DNA from: Thalassolituus sp006212115
GTDB lineage: Bacteria > Pseudomonadota > Gammaproteobacteria > Pseudomonadales > Oceanobacteraceae
DNA: 64,000 nucleotides
Reading direction: 5' to 3' (one strand)
Assembly: GCF_040372045.1 (NCBI RefSeq)
Contig: NZ_BAABWH010000001.1
Shown here: positions 15,786 to 25,517 of the stretch, piece by piece
Layout of the letters: each line of letters begins with the position of its first letter
Numbering within the stretch: position 1 is the stretch's first letter
Program-made: the position numbers and the translations under genes
The notes under the pieces: model-generated
The model's input: only the letters and a program-made list of their open reading frames with translations
Database searches by the model: none
What the model was told of the DNA's origin: nothing

Positions 15786-16625
15786 ATGAGCGAAGACCGA
15801 TCGGGCCAACCCCGAAGTTGGCTGGAAAAGATAAGCGACCTGTTTACTGACGAACCTCGTACCCGTCAGGACCTGAAAGACATAGTCCGCGAGGCTGCTG
15901 AGCGCAGCATCGTTGATACCGAAACACTGACCATTATCGAAGGTGCACTCCAGGTATCTGACATGCAGGTTCGGGACATTATGATCCCTCGCTCGCAAAT
16001 GACCTCGATTCAGGAAGATGAAACCCTCCAGGAATACCTTCCTCGCATTATTGAATCTGCCCACTCCCGCTTTCCGGTCATGACCGAACATCAAAGCGAA
16101 GTCAGCGGCATCATGCTGGCAAAAGACCTGCTACCGCTGCTGGCCAAGGCCAGTGCCGACGATTTTAATATCAAAGATATCCTGCGCCCGGCCATATTCG
16201 TGCCAGAGAGCAAGCGTCTGAACGTTCTGCTGAGAGAGTTTCGCTCCAATCGCAATCATATGGCGATCGTTCTCGACGAGTTTGGCAGCGTAGCCGGACT
16301 GGTTACCATTGAAGATGTCCTTGAGCAGATAGTCGGCGATATCGAAGATGAGCACGACTTCGACGAAGAAGAGCACCACATCAAAGAAGTGGACCCGGGT
16401 ATCTTCACTGTGAAGGCGCTTACGCCTCTCTCTGATTTTAATGAAGCGCTCGGTGCCAAATTGCAGAACGACGACTTCGATACCATCGGTGGTATTGTCA
16501 CGCACCACTTTGGTCGAGTACCGGAGTGCAATGAAAACATCCGCATTGAAGGGATGAAATTCCGAGTTCTGAACAGCACTAGCCGACAGATCAATCTGCT
16601 CGAAGTGCACGTCGAAGAAGACTGA
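15786..16625 (+). CDS. corC: CorC/YbeX-type CBS-domain protein
   Basis: Cytosolic member of the HlyC/CorC family, linked to magnesium/cobalt efflux and, as YbeX, to ribosome metabolism. The 279-residue protein has a pair of CBS domains (about 65-185; VRDIMIPRSQMTSI opens the first and HMAIVLDEFGSVAGLVTIEDVLEQIVGDI closes the second) and a C-terminal CorC_HlyC domain (about 200-275, DFNEALGAKLQNDDFDTIGG). No membrane segment. The same position between ybeY and lnt is kept in E. coli. ATG at 15786 follows AGAG. Confidence 0.93.
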   Translation: MSEDRSGQPRSWLEKISDLFTDEPRTRQDLKDIVREAAERSIVDTETLTIIEGALQVSDMQVRDIMIPRSQMTSIQEDETLQEYLPRIIESAHSRFPVMTEHQSEVSGIMLAKDLLPLLAKASADDFNIKDILRPAIFVPESKRLNVLLREFRSNRNHMAIVLDEFGSVAGLVTIEDVLEQIVGDIEDEHDFDEEEHHIKEVDPGIFTVKALTPLSDFNEALGAKLQNDDFDTIGGIVTHHFGRVPECNENIRIEGMKFRVLNSTSRQINLLEVHVEED

Positions 16626-16643
16626 TTCTTTAAGAGCCAGATT

Positions 16644-18149
16644 ATGTTCACACGCGCCGCCCTGCCTTCCTGGATAGCGATACTGGGAGGCGCTGTCTTC
16701 CCATTTGCACTGGCTCCCTTTTTCTACTGGCCACTTGGCCTGATCAGCCTGGCGGCCCTGTTTTTCTCGCTACAACATAGTGCGACAACAGGTGCCGCGT
16801 TCAAGCGTGCCTGGTTGTTTGGATTTGCTCAGTTTGGTCTGGGGGTTTCCTGGATCTATGTCAGCATGCACAACCATGGCGGTACCCCCGTCTGGCTCGC
16901 GGTTCCAGCCGTCGGGCTGTTCGCTGGCTTTCTCGCTCTTATTCCCGCTACCTGGTTCGCACTACGACAAAAGCTCAGCAGCCAGTCTCTGGCAGTTTTC
17001 AGTTTTGCAGCATATTGGTTTCTTCAGGAATGGGGCCGCAGCTGGTTTCTTACCGGTTTTCCGTGGCTGTACGCCGGCGACGCGCACCTTTCTACTGTGC
17101 TGGCAGGCTGGGCACCGATCACTGGCGCCTACGGTATTTCTTTTATACTGGCGTTAACCGCTGCTGCCATCGTTGTCGTAGCCCAGACACGTAATTGGGC
17201 CTACCTGATTCCACTGCTGCTTTGGCCAGCGGGTGATGCGCTCCGGAACCTAAACTGGACACACAACATTGGTACGATGACAGTGGGGGTCGTACAGGGG
17301 AATGTGGAACAAAATCGAAAATGGCTGAACGAAGAGATATTTCCAACCATTGATCGATACCAGGAAGACACCCGCTCACTTTTTGGGAATGACCTGATCC
17401 TTTGGCCTGAAACCGCCATTACCCTGCTATACCAACGTTATCAGCCGTACATGGAATTATTTGCTGAAGAACTGCAAGCGCACAACAGCACAGTCATTAC
17501 CGGCATTCCCTTTCGCTGGCCACGAGGCACAGAGCTGGAAGGTGAATATCACAACAGCATCATCGCTTTTGGTGATGGCGAAGGGGTGTACCATAAACAA
17601 CGCCTTGTGCCGTTTGGTGAATACATTCCTCTCGAAAGTGCCATCCGGGGACTGATTCCATTTTTCGATTTACCCATGTCGAGCTTCCGTGCTGGGGACC
17701 CCGAACAGGACCTTCTGAAAGTAACAGTGCATAGCGGTGAACAAAACGATCTCGCATTGATCGCGCCCTATATATGCTATGAAATCGCTTACCCTGATCT
17801 GGTTCTACAAACCGCCAGAAATGCAGATCTATTGGTCACTATCAGCAACGACGCCTGGTTTGGTGACTCACTAGGCCCTAAGCAGCACATGGCATTGGCA
17901 CAGATGCGTGCGCTTGAAACCGGTCGATGGGTGCTCAGATCAACCAACACAGGCATATCTGCACTCGTTAATCATCATGGTGACATCATTCAGCGAATTC
18001 CCGTTGGAGAGCGCACAGGATTCAGCGCTGTTGCAGAACGCCGTACTGGGGAGACTCTGTACATGAGGACGGGACTCACCCCTCTGTTGATACTGGCCTT
18101 TGGACTTATTGGCCTGGCAGCACTTATTCGAGGTAAACGTCATGGCTAA
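16644..18149 (+). CDS. lnt: Apolipoprotein N-acyltransferase
   Basis: Inner-membrane enzyme that adds the third acyl chain to the N-terminal cysteine of lipoproteins such as LolB in this window. The 501-residue protein has about six N-terminal membrane segments, a periplasmic nitrilase-fold domain (about 212-470) and one C-terminal segment. The catalytic triad is visible as Glu256 (LWPETAI), Lys318 (VYHKQRLVPFGEY) and Cys378 (APYICYEIAYP). The last bases overlap the next small gene by eight. Confidence 0.97.
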   Translation: MFTRAALPSWIAILGGAVFPFALAPFFYWPLGLISLAALFFSLQHSATTGAAFKRAWLFGFAQFGLGVSWIYVSMHNHGGTPVWLAVPAVGLFAGFLALIPATWFALRQKLSSQSLAVFSFAAYWFLQEWGRSWFLTGFPWLYAGDAHLSTVLAGWAPITGAYGISFILALTAAAIVVVAQTRNWAYLIPLLLWPAGDALRNLNWTHNIGTMTVGVVQGNVEQNRKWLNEEIFPTIDRYQEDTRSLFGNDLILWPETAITLLYQRYQPYMELFAEELQAHNSTVITGIPFRWPRGTELEGEYHNSIIAFGDGEGVYHKQRLVPFGEYIPLESAIRGLIPFFDLPMSSFRAGDPEQDLLKVTVHSGEQNDLALIAPYICYEIAYPDLVLQTARNADLLVTISNDAWFGDSLGPKQHMALAQMRALETGRWVLRSTNTGISALVNHHGDIIQRIPVGERTGFSAVAERRTGETLYMRTGLTPLLILAFGLIGLAALIRGKRHG

Positions 18150-18486
18150 ACTATTGTTTAAACTCAACGGCGTTACCCAAGAAGAGGCCGACTTTGTCAG
18201 AGCGTCCCTTGATAAAGCGGACGTGAACTATTATGAAACCGACCAAGGTCGCTGGGGAATTTCTCTCGCTGCAATTTGGCTGAGGGAAGAAGGCGACTAC
18301 CCAGAGGCCCGGGAGTTACTCGATAAAATACAAGAGGAATGGCAGGAAGAAGTCCGCCAGCAGCCTATCCCGACCCTGGGACAGAATTTTTACCAACGCC
18401 CAACCCGCTTCATATTAAGCATCATTGCAATTGCGGCAATTCTCGGATTATCAGTACTGCCGTTTCTCGAGGCATTCGATTCTTAA
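18142..18486 (+). CDS. Small membrane protein, DUF6164-like
   Basis: A 114-residue protein with a soluble N-terminal part (MAKLLFKLNGVTQEEADFVR, then YYETDQGRWGISLAAIWL near 35-52) and one C-terminal membrane helix (about 91-108). The layout and the WGIS-AIWL motif resemble small proteins grouped as DUF6164 in gammaproteobacteria; this is from memory. Function unknown. The start ATG 18142 lies eight bases inside lnt and has AGGTAAA upstream; a longer frame from 18100 is unlikely. Its stop overlaps the convergent VanZ-like gene by four bases. Confidence 0.75.
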   Translation: MAKLLFKLNGVTQEEADFVRASLDKADVNYYETDQGRWGISLAAIWLREEGDYPEARELLDKIQEEWQEEVRQQPIPTLGQNFYQRPTRFILSIIAIAAILGLSVLPFLEAFDS

Positions 18487-18854
18487 TGAGCATTCTCACT
18501 CGACCTAAAGACCAGCCAACGAAGAACGTGCGCGAGTAAAATACCGGTTAATACGCCCAAGCTGTTTGCACCAAGATCGTACCAATCTCCATATCGGTTC
18601 ACGTAAGGCTGAATCAACTCAATTGCACCGCTGTACGCGACGATACCAACAATATAACTAAGCCAACACGCTGGTCTGGCCAGTGCCACAGGAAATGCCA
18701 CAGCGGCATAGGCAATTAAATGATGGGTTTTATCGGTACCCGGCACAGTCGGCAGGCTATCTGCTGGATACAGTGATGCGACTGTCGTAATCGCCAAAAA
18801 AAAGAGGGATAACAGCCACCAGTATGAAGAGAAAATTCTGAGAATCTGGTTCAC
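18483..18854 (-). CDS. VanZ-like membrane protein
   Basis: A 123-residue protein with about four membrane segments and the VanZ-like signature: KTHHLIAYAAVAF near residue 40, then AIELIQPYVNRYGDWYDLGANSLGVLTGILL. Such proteins are named for VanZ (teicoplanin tolerance), but chromosomal copies in Gram-negative bacteria have no established role; antibiotic resistance should not be assumed. Last gene of the minus-strand run; it converges on the DUF6164-like gene with a 4-base overlap. Confidence 0.85.
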   Translation of the reverse strand: MNQILRIFSSYWWLLSLFFLAITTVASLYPADSLPTVPGTDKTHHLIAYAAVAFPVALARPACWLSYIVGIVAYSGAIELIQPYVNRYGDWYDLGANSLGVLTGILLAHVLRWLVFRSSENAH

Positions 18855-18950
18855 GGATCATCCTTTAAAAACAGCTACGAATCGCAAAGCGAAATAGCGA
18901 TCCACTCTCCTGTCAGATCTAATCCGACTGGCTAATCCCACTAACTGATC

Positions 18951-19361
18951 TCAATAACTGAGCCGCGCAGTAACCGCATCGAGGATAGGGCCATTCGCTT
19001 CAGGAAACTGGAAATCATTCAGCTTACTGTAATGAACCCAACGCACTTCCTGCCCCTCGGCACCATGAGCCAACAGAGCATTATTCATGGGCACGTCGAC
19101 CCACAAAACCTCAAGAAGTACGGACTTATCCGGGTAATTAAACGGGATTTCCATCAATGGGGACATATGCTCGTCTGACACCGGAAGCGCGACCTCCTCG
19201 TCGAGCTCCCGTACGAGCGCTGCTGCAGTACTTTCCCCGGCTTCCACTTTCCCACCGGGAAATTCCCAAAGGCCGCCCTGGTGCTTATCATCAGGTCGAC
19301 GGGCAATGAGAACATCCTCATTAACAACCGCCACGGCGACTGCAACGTGTACTTGTTTCAT
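18951..19361 (-). CDS. mutT: Nudix hydrolase MutT (8-oxo-dGTP diphosphatase)
   Basis: Hydrolyses oxidised purine nucleoside triphosphates to stop mis-incorporation. The 136-residue product has the full Nudix box, GGKVEAGE at 36-43 and RELDEE at 51-56, and opens with the MutT-like KQVHVAVAVAVVNEDVLIARR. It lies 17 bases after argJ in the minus-strand run below secA, where mutT also follows secA in E. coli. Family membership is clear; exact substrate is inferred from context. Confidence 0.9.
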   Translation of the reverse strand: MKQVHVAVAVAVVNEDVLIARRPDDKHQGGLWEFPGGKVEAGESTAAALVRELDEEVALPVSDEHMSPLMEIPFNYPDKSVLLEVLWVDVPMNNALLAHGAEGQEVRWVHYSKLNDFQFPEANGPILDAVTARLSY

Positions 19362-19378
19362 GATTCAACCGAGTGGCT

Positions 19379-20593
19379 TTAAGAACGGTAATCCGCGTTA
19401 ATAGAAACGTAGTCGTGTGACAAATCACAAGTCCACAGGCGCTCATTAATATCGCCTCTACCAAGCTGGATACGGATAGTAAACTCAGACTGAGCCAACA
19501 CTGCAGCACCCTTCTCTTCCGTGTAGGAATCGCAGCGTCCACCGTCTTCCACTATCTGAACGTCATCCAGGTAGATCTGTACTTTATCCAGGTCGAAATT
19601 CTGAACACCAGAGCGTCCGACCGCAGCCAGAATTCGTCCCCAGTTTGCATCAGAGGCATAGAGTGCCGTTTTAACCAGTGGCGAATGAGCCACCGTATAA
19701 CCCACATCAAGGGCTTCTTTCTGGCTGGCGGCTGATTCAACATCGATGGTGACAAACTTAGTTGCACCTTCGCCATCACGCACGATCGCCTGCGCCAGAA
19801 CCTGAAATACTTCTTCGAGCGCAGCAAAAATAATTGCTGCTTCTGAAGTGCCGTCTGTAATAGTGACGCCAGACTGCCCTGTGGCCATCAGCACACAGGA
19901 ATCGTTAGTGGAGGTATCTCCATCGATCGTAATACGGTTAAAGGACTTATCCGCTAACTTACGGGCCCATCCCTGCATAACAGAGGCAGGAATACTCGCA
20001 TCGGTAGCGATAAAGCCAAGCATGGTCGCCATGTTCGGCATAATCATACCCGCGCCTTTCGACAGGCCGGTAATGGTTACGGTTTTACCATCGATCTCGA
20101 CCTGCTTGCTGTAACCTTTAGGCAGGGTATCCGTTGTCATAATGCCACGTCCTGCACGCGCCCAATTACTCTCACTGAGATTGTCGAGTGCTGCAGGAAT
20201 GCCTCGCTCAAACGCTTCCATATTGAGCGGTTCACCGATGACACCGGTAGAAAAAGGCAATACCTGCTCAGCAGTTACCCCGGTAGCCTTCGCCAACATA
20301 GCGCAGGATAACTCCGCGTTTTTGAAGCCCTTGGGCCCAGTGCCTGCGTTTGCATTCCCTGTGTTAATCAGCAGATAACGTGGGCTGGCCTTTTCGAGAT
20401 TACGTCGGCAAATGTGAACAGGCGCCGCGCAAAATGCGTTGGTGGTAAACACACCGGCAACCTCAGTTCCCTCCGCGAGTTCGAAAACTACCATATCGTC
20501 GCGATCCTTATAGCGAACCGCCGACTGTGCCACACCGATGCGCACACCTTTTACAACTGCAAAGTCTTCAAAAACAGTGAAATTAACGGCCAT
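19379..20593 (-). CDS. argJ: Bifunctional ornithine acetyltransferase / N-acetylglutamate synthase
   Basis: Recycles the acetyl group from N-acetylornithine to glutamate in arginine synthesis and may also use acetyl-CoA. The 404-residue precursor self-cleaves at the conserved MAT-MLGF site, where Thr190 becomes the nucleophile of the beta chain. The oxyanion segment PFSTGVIGE (113-121) and C-terminal DLSHDYVSINADYRS are typical. It sits between secA and mutT, as in Pseudomonas; this is not part of a local arg operon. Confidence 0.96.
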   Translation of the reverse strand: MAVNFTVFEDFAVVKGVRIGVAQSAVRYKDRDDMVVFELAEGTEVAGVFTTNAFCAAPVHICRRNLEKASPRYLLINTGNANAGTGPKGFKNAELSCAMLAKATGVTAEQVLPFSTGVIGEPLNMEAFERGIPAALDNLSESNWARAGRGIMTTDTLPKGYSKQVEIDGKTVTITGLSKGAGMIMPNMATMLGFIATDASIPASVMQGWARKLADKSFNRITIDGDTSTNDSCVLMATGQSGVTITDGTSEAAIIFAALEEVFQVLAQAIVRDGEGATKFVTIDVESAASQKEALDVGYTVAHSPLVKTALYASDANWGRILAAVGRSGVQNFDLDKVQIYLDDVQIVEDGGRCDSYTEEKGAAVLAQSEFTIRIQLGRGDINERLWTCDLSHDYVSINADYRS

Positions 20594-20610
20594 TTTCGAT
20601 CAATCTACCT

Positions 20611-23349
20611 TTAAGAAATTTTACCGTGGCAATGTTTGAATTTTTTACCTGATCCACAAGGACAAGGGTCATTACGACCAACTTTCTGTCCATCACGAAC
20701 AAACGGCTTAGCTTGGTCTTCGCCCTCTGCAACAGGTGCTTCCTCGTTGCCCAGCGCAGAATCCGCTTCCTCATGCTGGAACTGTGCACGAGCCAGCTGA
20801 GCTTCTGCTTCAAGGCGGCGACGCTCTTCCTCTTCTTTAATCTCTTCTTCACGGCGCACACGGATATGGCTCAGAACACGAATGGTGTCGTGTTTGATAT
20901 TCCCCAATAACTCCTGGAACAAGCCGAATGCTTCACGCTTATATTCCTGCTTAGGGTTTTTCTGACCGTAGCTACGTAAATGAATACCCTGACGCAGGTG
21001 ATCCATCGTCGCCAGATGCTCTTTCCAAAGATTGTCCAGCACCTGCAGCATCATCTGACGCTCAACCTGACGCATGGTTTCGGAACCAATAGACAGTTCC
21101 TTCTCCTGGTACGCATCTGTGATTTCTTTCAGAATTCGTTCGCGCAGATTTTCTTCGTACAGCTTGCTGTCTTCATCCAGCCATTGCTGAACAGGTAACT
21201 CGATTGCGAACTGGGTGCTTAGCTGGCGCTCAAGCCCTTCAATATCCCATTGTTCAGCAAGGCTCTGCGGTGGAATGTAGTCACTGATTGCCTCATTCAC
21301 CACATCTTCACGAACGTTGGCAATAACATCAGAAATATCACCCATTTCCATCAGGTCATTGCGCTGACCATAAATAACGCGACGCTGATCGTTTGCCACA
21401 TCATCGTATTCAAGCAACTGCTTACGAATATCGAAGTTGCGACCTTCTACTTTACGCTGCGCCTTCTCAACGGCATTTGTTACCATGCGGTGCTCGATGG
21501 ATTCACCATCTTTCATACCCAGCGCCGTCATCATGTTGCGCATACGATCTGACATGAATATGCGCATCAGGCTATCTTCAAGAGACAAGAAGAAACGCGT
21601 AGAACCTTTATCACCTTGTCGACCGGCACGACCACGTAGCTGGTTATCGATACGGCGGGATTCGTGTCTCTCCGTACCGATAATGTGCAAACCGCCAGAC
21701 TCCAGTACGGCATCATGGCGCTCTTGCCACTCTGACTTAATACGCTCAACGGTCACAGGATCTGGGTTACCAAGAGCTTCTACTTCTGCTTCCCAGTTAC
21801 CACCCAACATAATGTCGGTACCACGGCCGGCCATGTTAGTCGCAATGGTGACTGCACCCGGACGACCAGCGTCCGCGATGATCTGAGCTTCCCGCTCATT
21901 CTCTTTTGCGTTAAGTACGTTATGAGCAACTTTCGCTTTTTTAAGAACGCCGGAGATATATTCGGAAGACTCAATTGATGCGGTACCAACGAGAACCGGA
22001 CGCCCCTGAGCTGTTACTTCGCGTATTTCTTCTACCACAGCGTCGTGCTTTTCACGCTGAGTCGCGTAAATTACGTCGTTATAGTCGATACGCTGAACCG
22101 GACGGTTGGTTGGGATGACAACCACATCCAGTCCGTAAATCTGGTTAAATTCGAAGGCTTCGGTATCTGCTGTACCTGTCATCCCCGCCAGCTTGTCGTA
22201 CAAGCGGAAGAAATTCTGGAACGTTGTCGATGCCAGAGTCTGGCTCTCGGCCTGAATCTTAAGGCCTTCTTTCGCTTCCACGGCCTGGTGCAGACCTTCG
22301 CTCCAGCGACGCCCCGGCATAGTACGACCAGTGTGCTCATCGACAATCACGACCTGACCATTCTGAACGATGTAGTCTACGTTCTTCTGGAAGACTGCAT
22401 GTGCTTTCAATGCAGAGTGTACGTGATGCAGAAGTGTCAGATTGCCAGCCGCGTAGAGGCTATCGCCTTCTTCCAATACGCCGGCTTTCGTCAACATTTC
22501 TTCGACGTACTCGTGGCCTTCTTCAGTTAGTTCGATTGAACGGCTCTTCTCGTCAACAAAGAAGTGACCATCAACCGGCTGGCTGTCGTCTTCAGAGGCT
22601 TCGCCCTGACGCAACTGAGGAATCAGTTCGTTAATTTTACGATACAGCTCAGAGTGATCATCCGCTGGGCCGGAGATAATTAATGGTGTACGTGCTTCAT
22701 CGATAAGAATGGAGTCAACTTCGTCAACGATGGCAAAAGCCAGGTCGCGCTGAACCTTCTGTTCTTTGGAAAAGGCCATGTTGTCGCGCAGATAGTCGAA
22801 ACCAAACTCGTTATTCGTGCCGTAAACGATGTCACACTCGTACTGTGGTTTCTTATCCTGAGGCGCCATACCCGGAACAACAGTGCCGACTGTCATACCC
22901 AGAAATTCGAATAAAGGACGATTCCAATCGCCGTCACGACGAGCAAGGTAGTCATTCACAGTCACAACGTGAACGCTCTTTCCGGTGAGGGCATTAAGGT
23001 AGGACGGCAAGGTTGCAACCAGTGTTTTACCCTCACCGGTACGCATCTCTGCGATTCGACCTTCATGCAGTGTAATACCACCGATCAACTGCACGTCAAA
23101 ATGGCGCATTCCCATAACTCGACGACTTGCCTCACGACAAACCGCGAATGCCTCTGGCATCAGAGCTTCGAGCGTTTTGCCTTTCTGGAAAGCCTCACGG
23201 AATTCAGCAGTCTTGGCACCCAGCTGTTCGTCACTCAGCGCCTTCATTTCTTCTTCTAGGGCATTGATACGAGCGACGATTTTGCCCATACGTTTGAGTT
23301 CGCGGCTGTTTTTGCTGCCGAAAACTTTGCGGAAAATGTTACCAATCAT
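20611..23349 (-). CDS. secA: Protein translocase ATPase SecA
   Basis: Motor that pushes preproteins through SecYEG. The 912-residue protein has the DEAD-type motor with Walker A MRTGEGKTL (102-110) and the DEVD box in FAIVDEVDSILIDEART (about 205-221), the preprotein cross-linking domain, helicase motif VI (QLRGRAGRQGD near 500) and the C-terminal zinc site DPCPCGSGKKFKHCHG that binds SecB. The upstream gene is an M23 peptidase rather than SecM, so SecM-type arrest control of secA is not apparent. A 113-base gap separates them. Confidence 0.98.
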   Translation of the reverse strand: MIGNIFRKVFGSKNSRELKRMGKIVARINALEEEMKALSDEQLGAKTAEFREAFQKGKTLEALMPEAFAVCREASRRVMGMRHFDVQLIGGITLHEGRIAEMRTGEGKTLVATLPSYLNALTGKSVHVVTVNDYLARRDGDWNRPLFEFLGMTVGTVVPGMAPQDKKPQYECDIVYGTNNEFGFDYLRDNMAFSKEQKVQRDLAFAIVDEVDSILIDEARTPLIISGPADDHSELYRKINELIPQLRQGEASEDDSQPVDGHFFVDEKSRSIELTEEGHEYVEEMLTKAGVLEEGDSLYAAGNLTLLHHVHSALKAHAVFQKNVDYIVQNGQVVIVDEHTGRTMPGRRWSEGLHQAVEAKEGLKIQAESQTLASTTFQNFFRLYDKLAGMTGTADTEAFEFNQIYGLDVVVIPTNRPVQRIDYNDVIYATQREKHDAVVEEIREVTAQGRPVLVGTASIESSEYISGVLKKAKVAHNVLNAKENEREAQIIADAGRPGAVTIATNMAGRGTDIMLGGNWEAEVEALGNPDPVTVERIKSEWQERHDAVLESGGLHIIGTERHESRRIDNQLRGRAGRQGDKGSTRFFLSLEDSLMRIFMSDRMRNMMTALGMKDGESIEHRMVTNAVEKAQRKVEGRNFDIRKQLLEYDDVANDQRRVIYGQRNDLMEMGDISDVIANVREDVVNEAISDYIPPQSLAEQWDIEGLERQLSTQFAIELPVQQWLDEDSKLYEENLRERILKEITDAYQEKELSIGSETMRQVERQMMLQVLDNLWKEHLATMDHLRQGIHLRSYGQKNPKQEYKREAFGLFQELLGNIKHDTIRVLSHIRVRREEEIKEEEERRRLEAEAQLARAQFQHEEADSALGNEEAPVAEGEDQAKPFVRDGQKVGRNDPCPCGSGKKFKHCHGKIS

Positions 23350-23462
23350 GAGGTTTAGTCTGTCCGTATAAAATTCTGGTGCACCGGCTCAGGCAGAGCG
23401 CGAAACAAAGTGCTAAAGGCTACTGAGTTGCCGGGGAGTTGACAAGATGGGGGAAGGTTTTA

Positions 23463-24392
23463 TTAGCGTGGTCGGCGATGAATATAGGCAGCGGGATCAA
23501 CTGTACGTCCGTTCTTATACACCTCAAAGTGCACATGAGGACCAGTGGAGCGCCCAGTACTGCCCATAAGAGCTACAACATCGCCCTTACGGACAATATC
23601 GCCCACTGCAACTTTAATCTCTTTGCAGTGCGCGTAACGGGTTGTATAGCCATTACCGTGATTAACTTCGACAAGGTTGCCGTAGCCATATCGATCGCCG
23701 GAATAAGTGACTACGCCAGCAGCAACAGACACAATATCCGAGCCATCTTTACCGGCAAAATCCACACCTGCATGCCACGCGGAGCGGCCTGTAAATGGAT
23801 CAGCGCGGTATCCATAGCGAGATGACATCCAGCCTTTTGTGATAGGCCGACCCGCTACGAATGTATCCTCACTGAACTTCTGTGCCGCAAACAAATCGTC
23901 GAGCACTTCAAGTTGTTGTTCCCGACTGGTGATCCTGTCAGCCAGTTGCTGAATCGCTTCTGAAATCTCTGGAACCAGATAGTTACTTTCTGGAGCAGCG
24001 ATAGGCCCACCCACAGAAGGGGCCGCTGCAAAATCAAACTCGTCAGGGTGCAGGCCTGCAGAATCAACGAGCCGCTCACCCACTGCGTCGAGACGCATGA
24101 CCCGGCTCTGTATTTCAGCCAAACGCACCGTCAACGCGGCCATTTCCTGCTCAGCGGAGTGTCGCAGCGCCTGAAGCTCTTCCCGCTGCTCGACCAGATC
24201 ACGCTCCCAAGCTTTAGCAGCATCTGGAGCGAGTGCCATGTCTCCACTGAGTCGCTCAGCAAGCCAGTAACCTGCTGCGCCCATAGCCATTGGCAAGGCG
24301 AACAAAAGCCCCAGCACGAGGTGTTTAACCGCACTGGTAAGCTTAATGTTGCGAGATTCGCCGTGGCGTCGGCCAACAATAATAATGTTCAT
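23463..24392 (-). CDS. M23-family peptidase / LytM-domain envelope protein
   Basis: A 309-residue inner-membrane-anchored protein: one N-terminal membrane segment (about 23-45), a coiled-coil stretch (about 60-110) and a C-terminal M23 metallopeptidase domain (about 195-300). The zinc and catalytic residues look intact: His207 and Asp211 in AWHAGVDFAG, and His286/His288 in GPHVHFEVYKNG. It may cut peptidoglycan cross-links in the periplasm, or regulate an amidase as LytM proteins do; the intact site favours activity. It lies between lpxC and secA, the place SecM takes in enterobacteria. Confidence 0.92.
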   Translation of the reverse strand: MNIIIVGRRHGESRNIKLTSAVKHLVLGLLFALPMAMGAAGYWLAERLSGDMALAPDAAKAWERDLVEQREELQALRHSAEQEMAALTVRLAEIQSRVMRLDAVGERLVDSAGLHPDEFDFAAAPSVGGPIAAPESNYLVPEISEAIQQLADRITSREQQLEVLDDLFAAQKFSEDTFVAGRPITKGWMSSRYGYRADPFTGRSAWHAGVDFAGKDGSDIVSVAAGVVTYSGDRYGYGNLVEVNHGNGYTTRYAHCKEIKVAVGDIVRKGDVVALMGSTGRSTGPHVHFEVYKNGRTVDPAAYIHRRPR

Positions 24393-24563
24393 GGATACAC
24401 TAGTTACTGAATAGGTACCTTATTCTGGCGCTTGCCACTCTAATTGCCCGGATATCAATCCGGCAGATACAAATAAGGCCATATCATAAACCATCCTGTT
24501 AACGATGATTAGATGAGTATGGCCTCAATAAACAATGAAACAAGCCAGTTTTGTGACGTTACG

Positions 24564-25472
24564 TTAACCGGCTGCAGGTCTCATGTACGTAATTGGTGAC
24601 GTTTCGGCATCGTTGAACTCAACGAATTCCCAAGCATCCTCATGTTGCAACAACTCGCGCAACAACAGATTATTCATGCCATGACCTGATTTGTAGCCGA
24701 TGTACTCACCGATCAGACTATGACCAAGCAGATACAAATCACCCACTGCATCAAGGATCTTGTGCTTAACGAACTCGTCTTCGTAGCGCAGGCCGTCTTC
24801 ATTCAGAACACGGTAGTCGTCCACAACGATAGCGTTTTTAACACTACCTCCCAGAGCAAGATTCTTAGATCTCATATACTCCAGGTCTTTGGTGAAACCG
24901 AAAGTACGGGCACGGCTGACTTCTTTTACGTATGACGTAGAGGAGAAATCGAGGCTTGCAGTCTGAACACTCTGGCGGAAAACAGGGTGATCAAAGTCGA
25001 TTTCAAACGTTACTTTGAAGCCTTCGTACGGTACGAATGAAGCAATCTTGTCTCCATCACGTACTTCTACTTTCTTCTTAATACGGATAAATTTCTTTGG
25101 CGCATCCTGTTCAGCAATACCTGCTGACTGAATCAAAAACACGAATGGGCCTGAACTGCCGTCCATAATCGGCACTTCCTGCGCGCTGAGTTCGACAATA
25201 ACGTTATCAATGCCTAAGCCCGCGAGCGCTGACAGAAGATGCTCGATTGTGTCGACTTTCACACCGTCTTTAACCAGTGTGGTCGACAGTGTTGTCTCAC
25301 CCACAGCAAGCGCGTGAGCTGGAATATCAACGACAGGATCCAGATCAACGCGACGGAAGAGAATGCCACTATCCACCGGAGCAGGCTTGAGAGTCAGGTA
25401 TACCTTCTCCCCTGAGTGCAGCCCCACGCCGGTCGCGCGGATGGTGTTATTAAGTGTGCGTTGTCTGATCAT
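24564..25472 (-). CDS. lpxC: UDP-3-O-acyl-N-acetylglucosamine deacetylase
   Basis: Zinc amidase that makes the committed step of lipid A synthesis. The 302 residues carry the metal ligands His78 (TIEHLLSALAG), His237 and Asp241 (VKHKILDAVGD) and the catalytic His264 (KSGHGMNN). It closes the dcw cluster after ftsZ as in most gammaproteobacteria. An 84-base gap upstream carries a consensus -10 (25518-25523), so it may have its own promoter. In E. coli LpxC level is set by FtsH proteolysis through its C-terminal tail; the tail here (ETSPITYMRPAAG) ends differently. Confidence 0.98.
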   Translation of the reverse strand: MIRQRTLNNTIRATGVGLHSGEKVYLTLKPAPVDSGILFRRVDLDPVVDIPAHALAVGETTLSTTLVKDGVKVDTIEHLLSALAGLGIDNVIVELSAQEVPIMDGSSGPFVFLIQSAGIAEQDAPKKFIRIKKKVEVRDGDKIASFVPYEGFKVTFEIDFDHPVFRQSVQTASLDFSSTSYVKEVSRARTFGFTKDLEYMRSKNLALGGSVKNAIVVDDYRVLNEDGLRYEDEFVKHKILDAVGDLYLLGHSLIGEYIGYKSGHGMNNLLLRELLQHEDAWEFVEFNDAETSPITYMRPAAG

Positions 25473-25517
25473 CTGACATTCCTGACATTATTGGACATTT
25501 ATCGTACAATGCCGTGC

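Noticed and set aside
18483..18854. VanZ-like gene as an antibiotic resistance determinant
   Set aside because: No vanHAX genes; VanZ-like membrane proteins are common on Gram-negative chromosomes without such a role.
23350..23462. SecM-like arrest gene before secA
   Set aside because: The gap has no frame with a signal peptide or arrest-type C-terminus; an M23 peptidase gene occupies the position.
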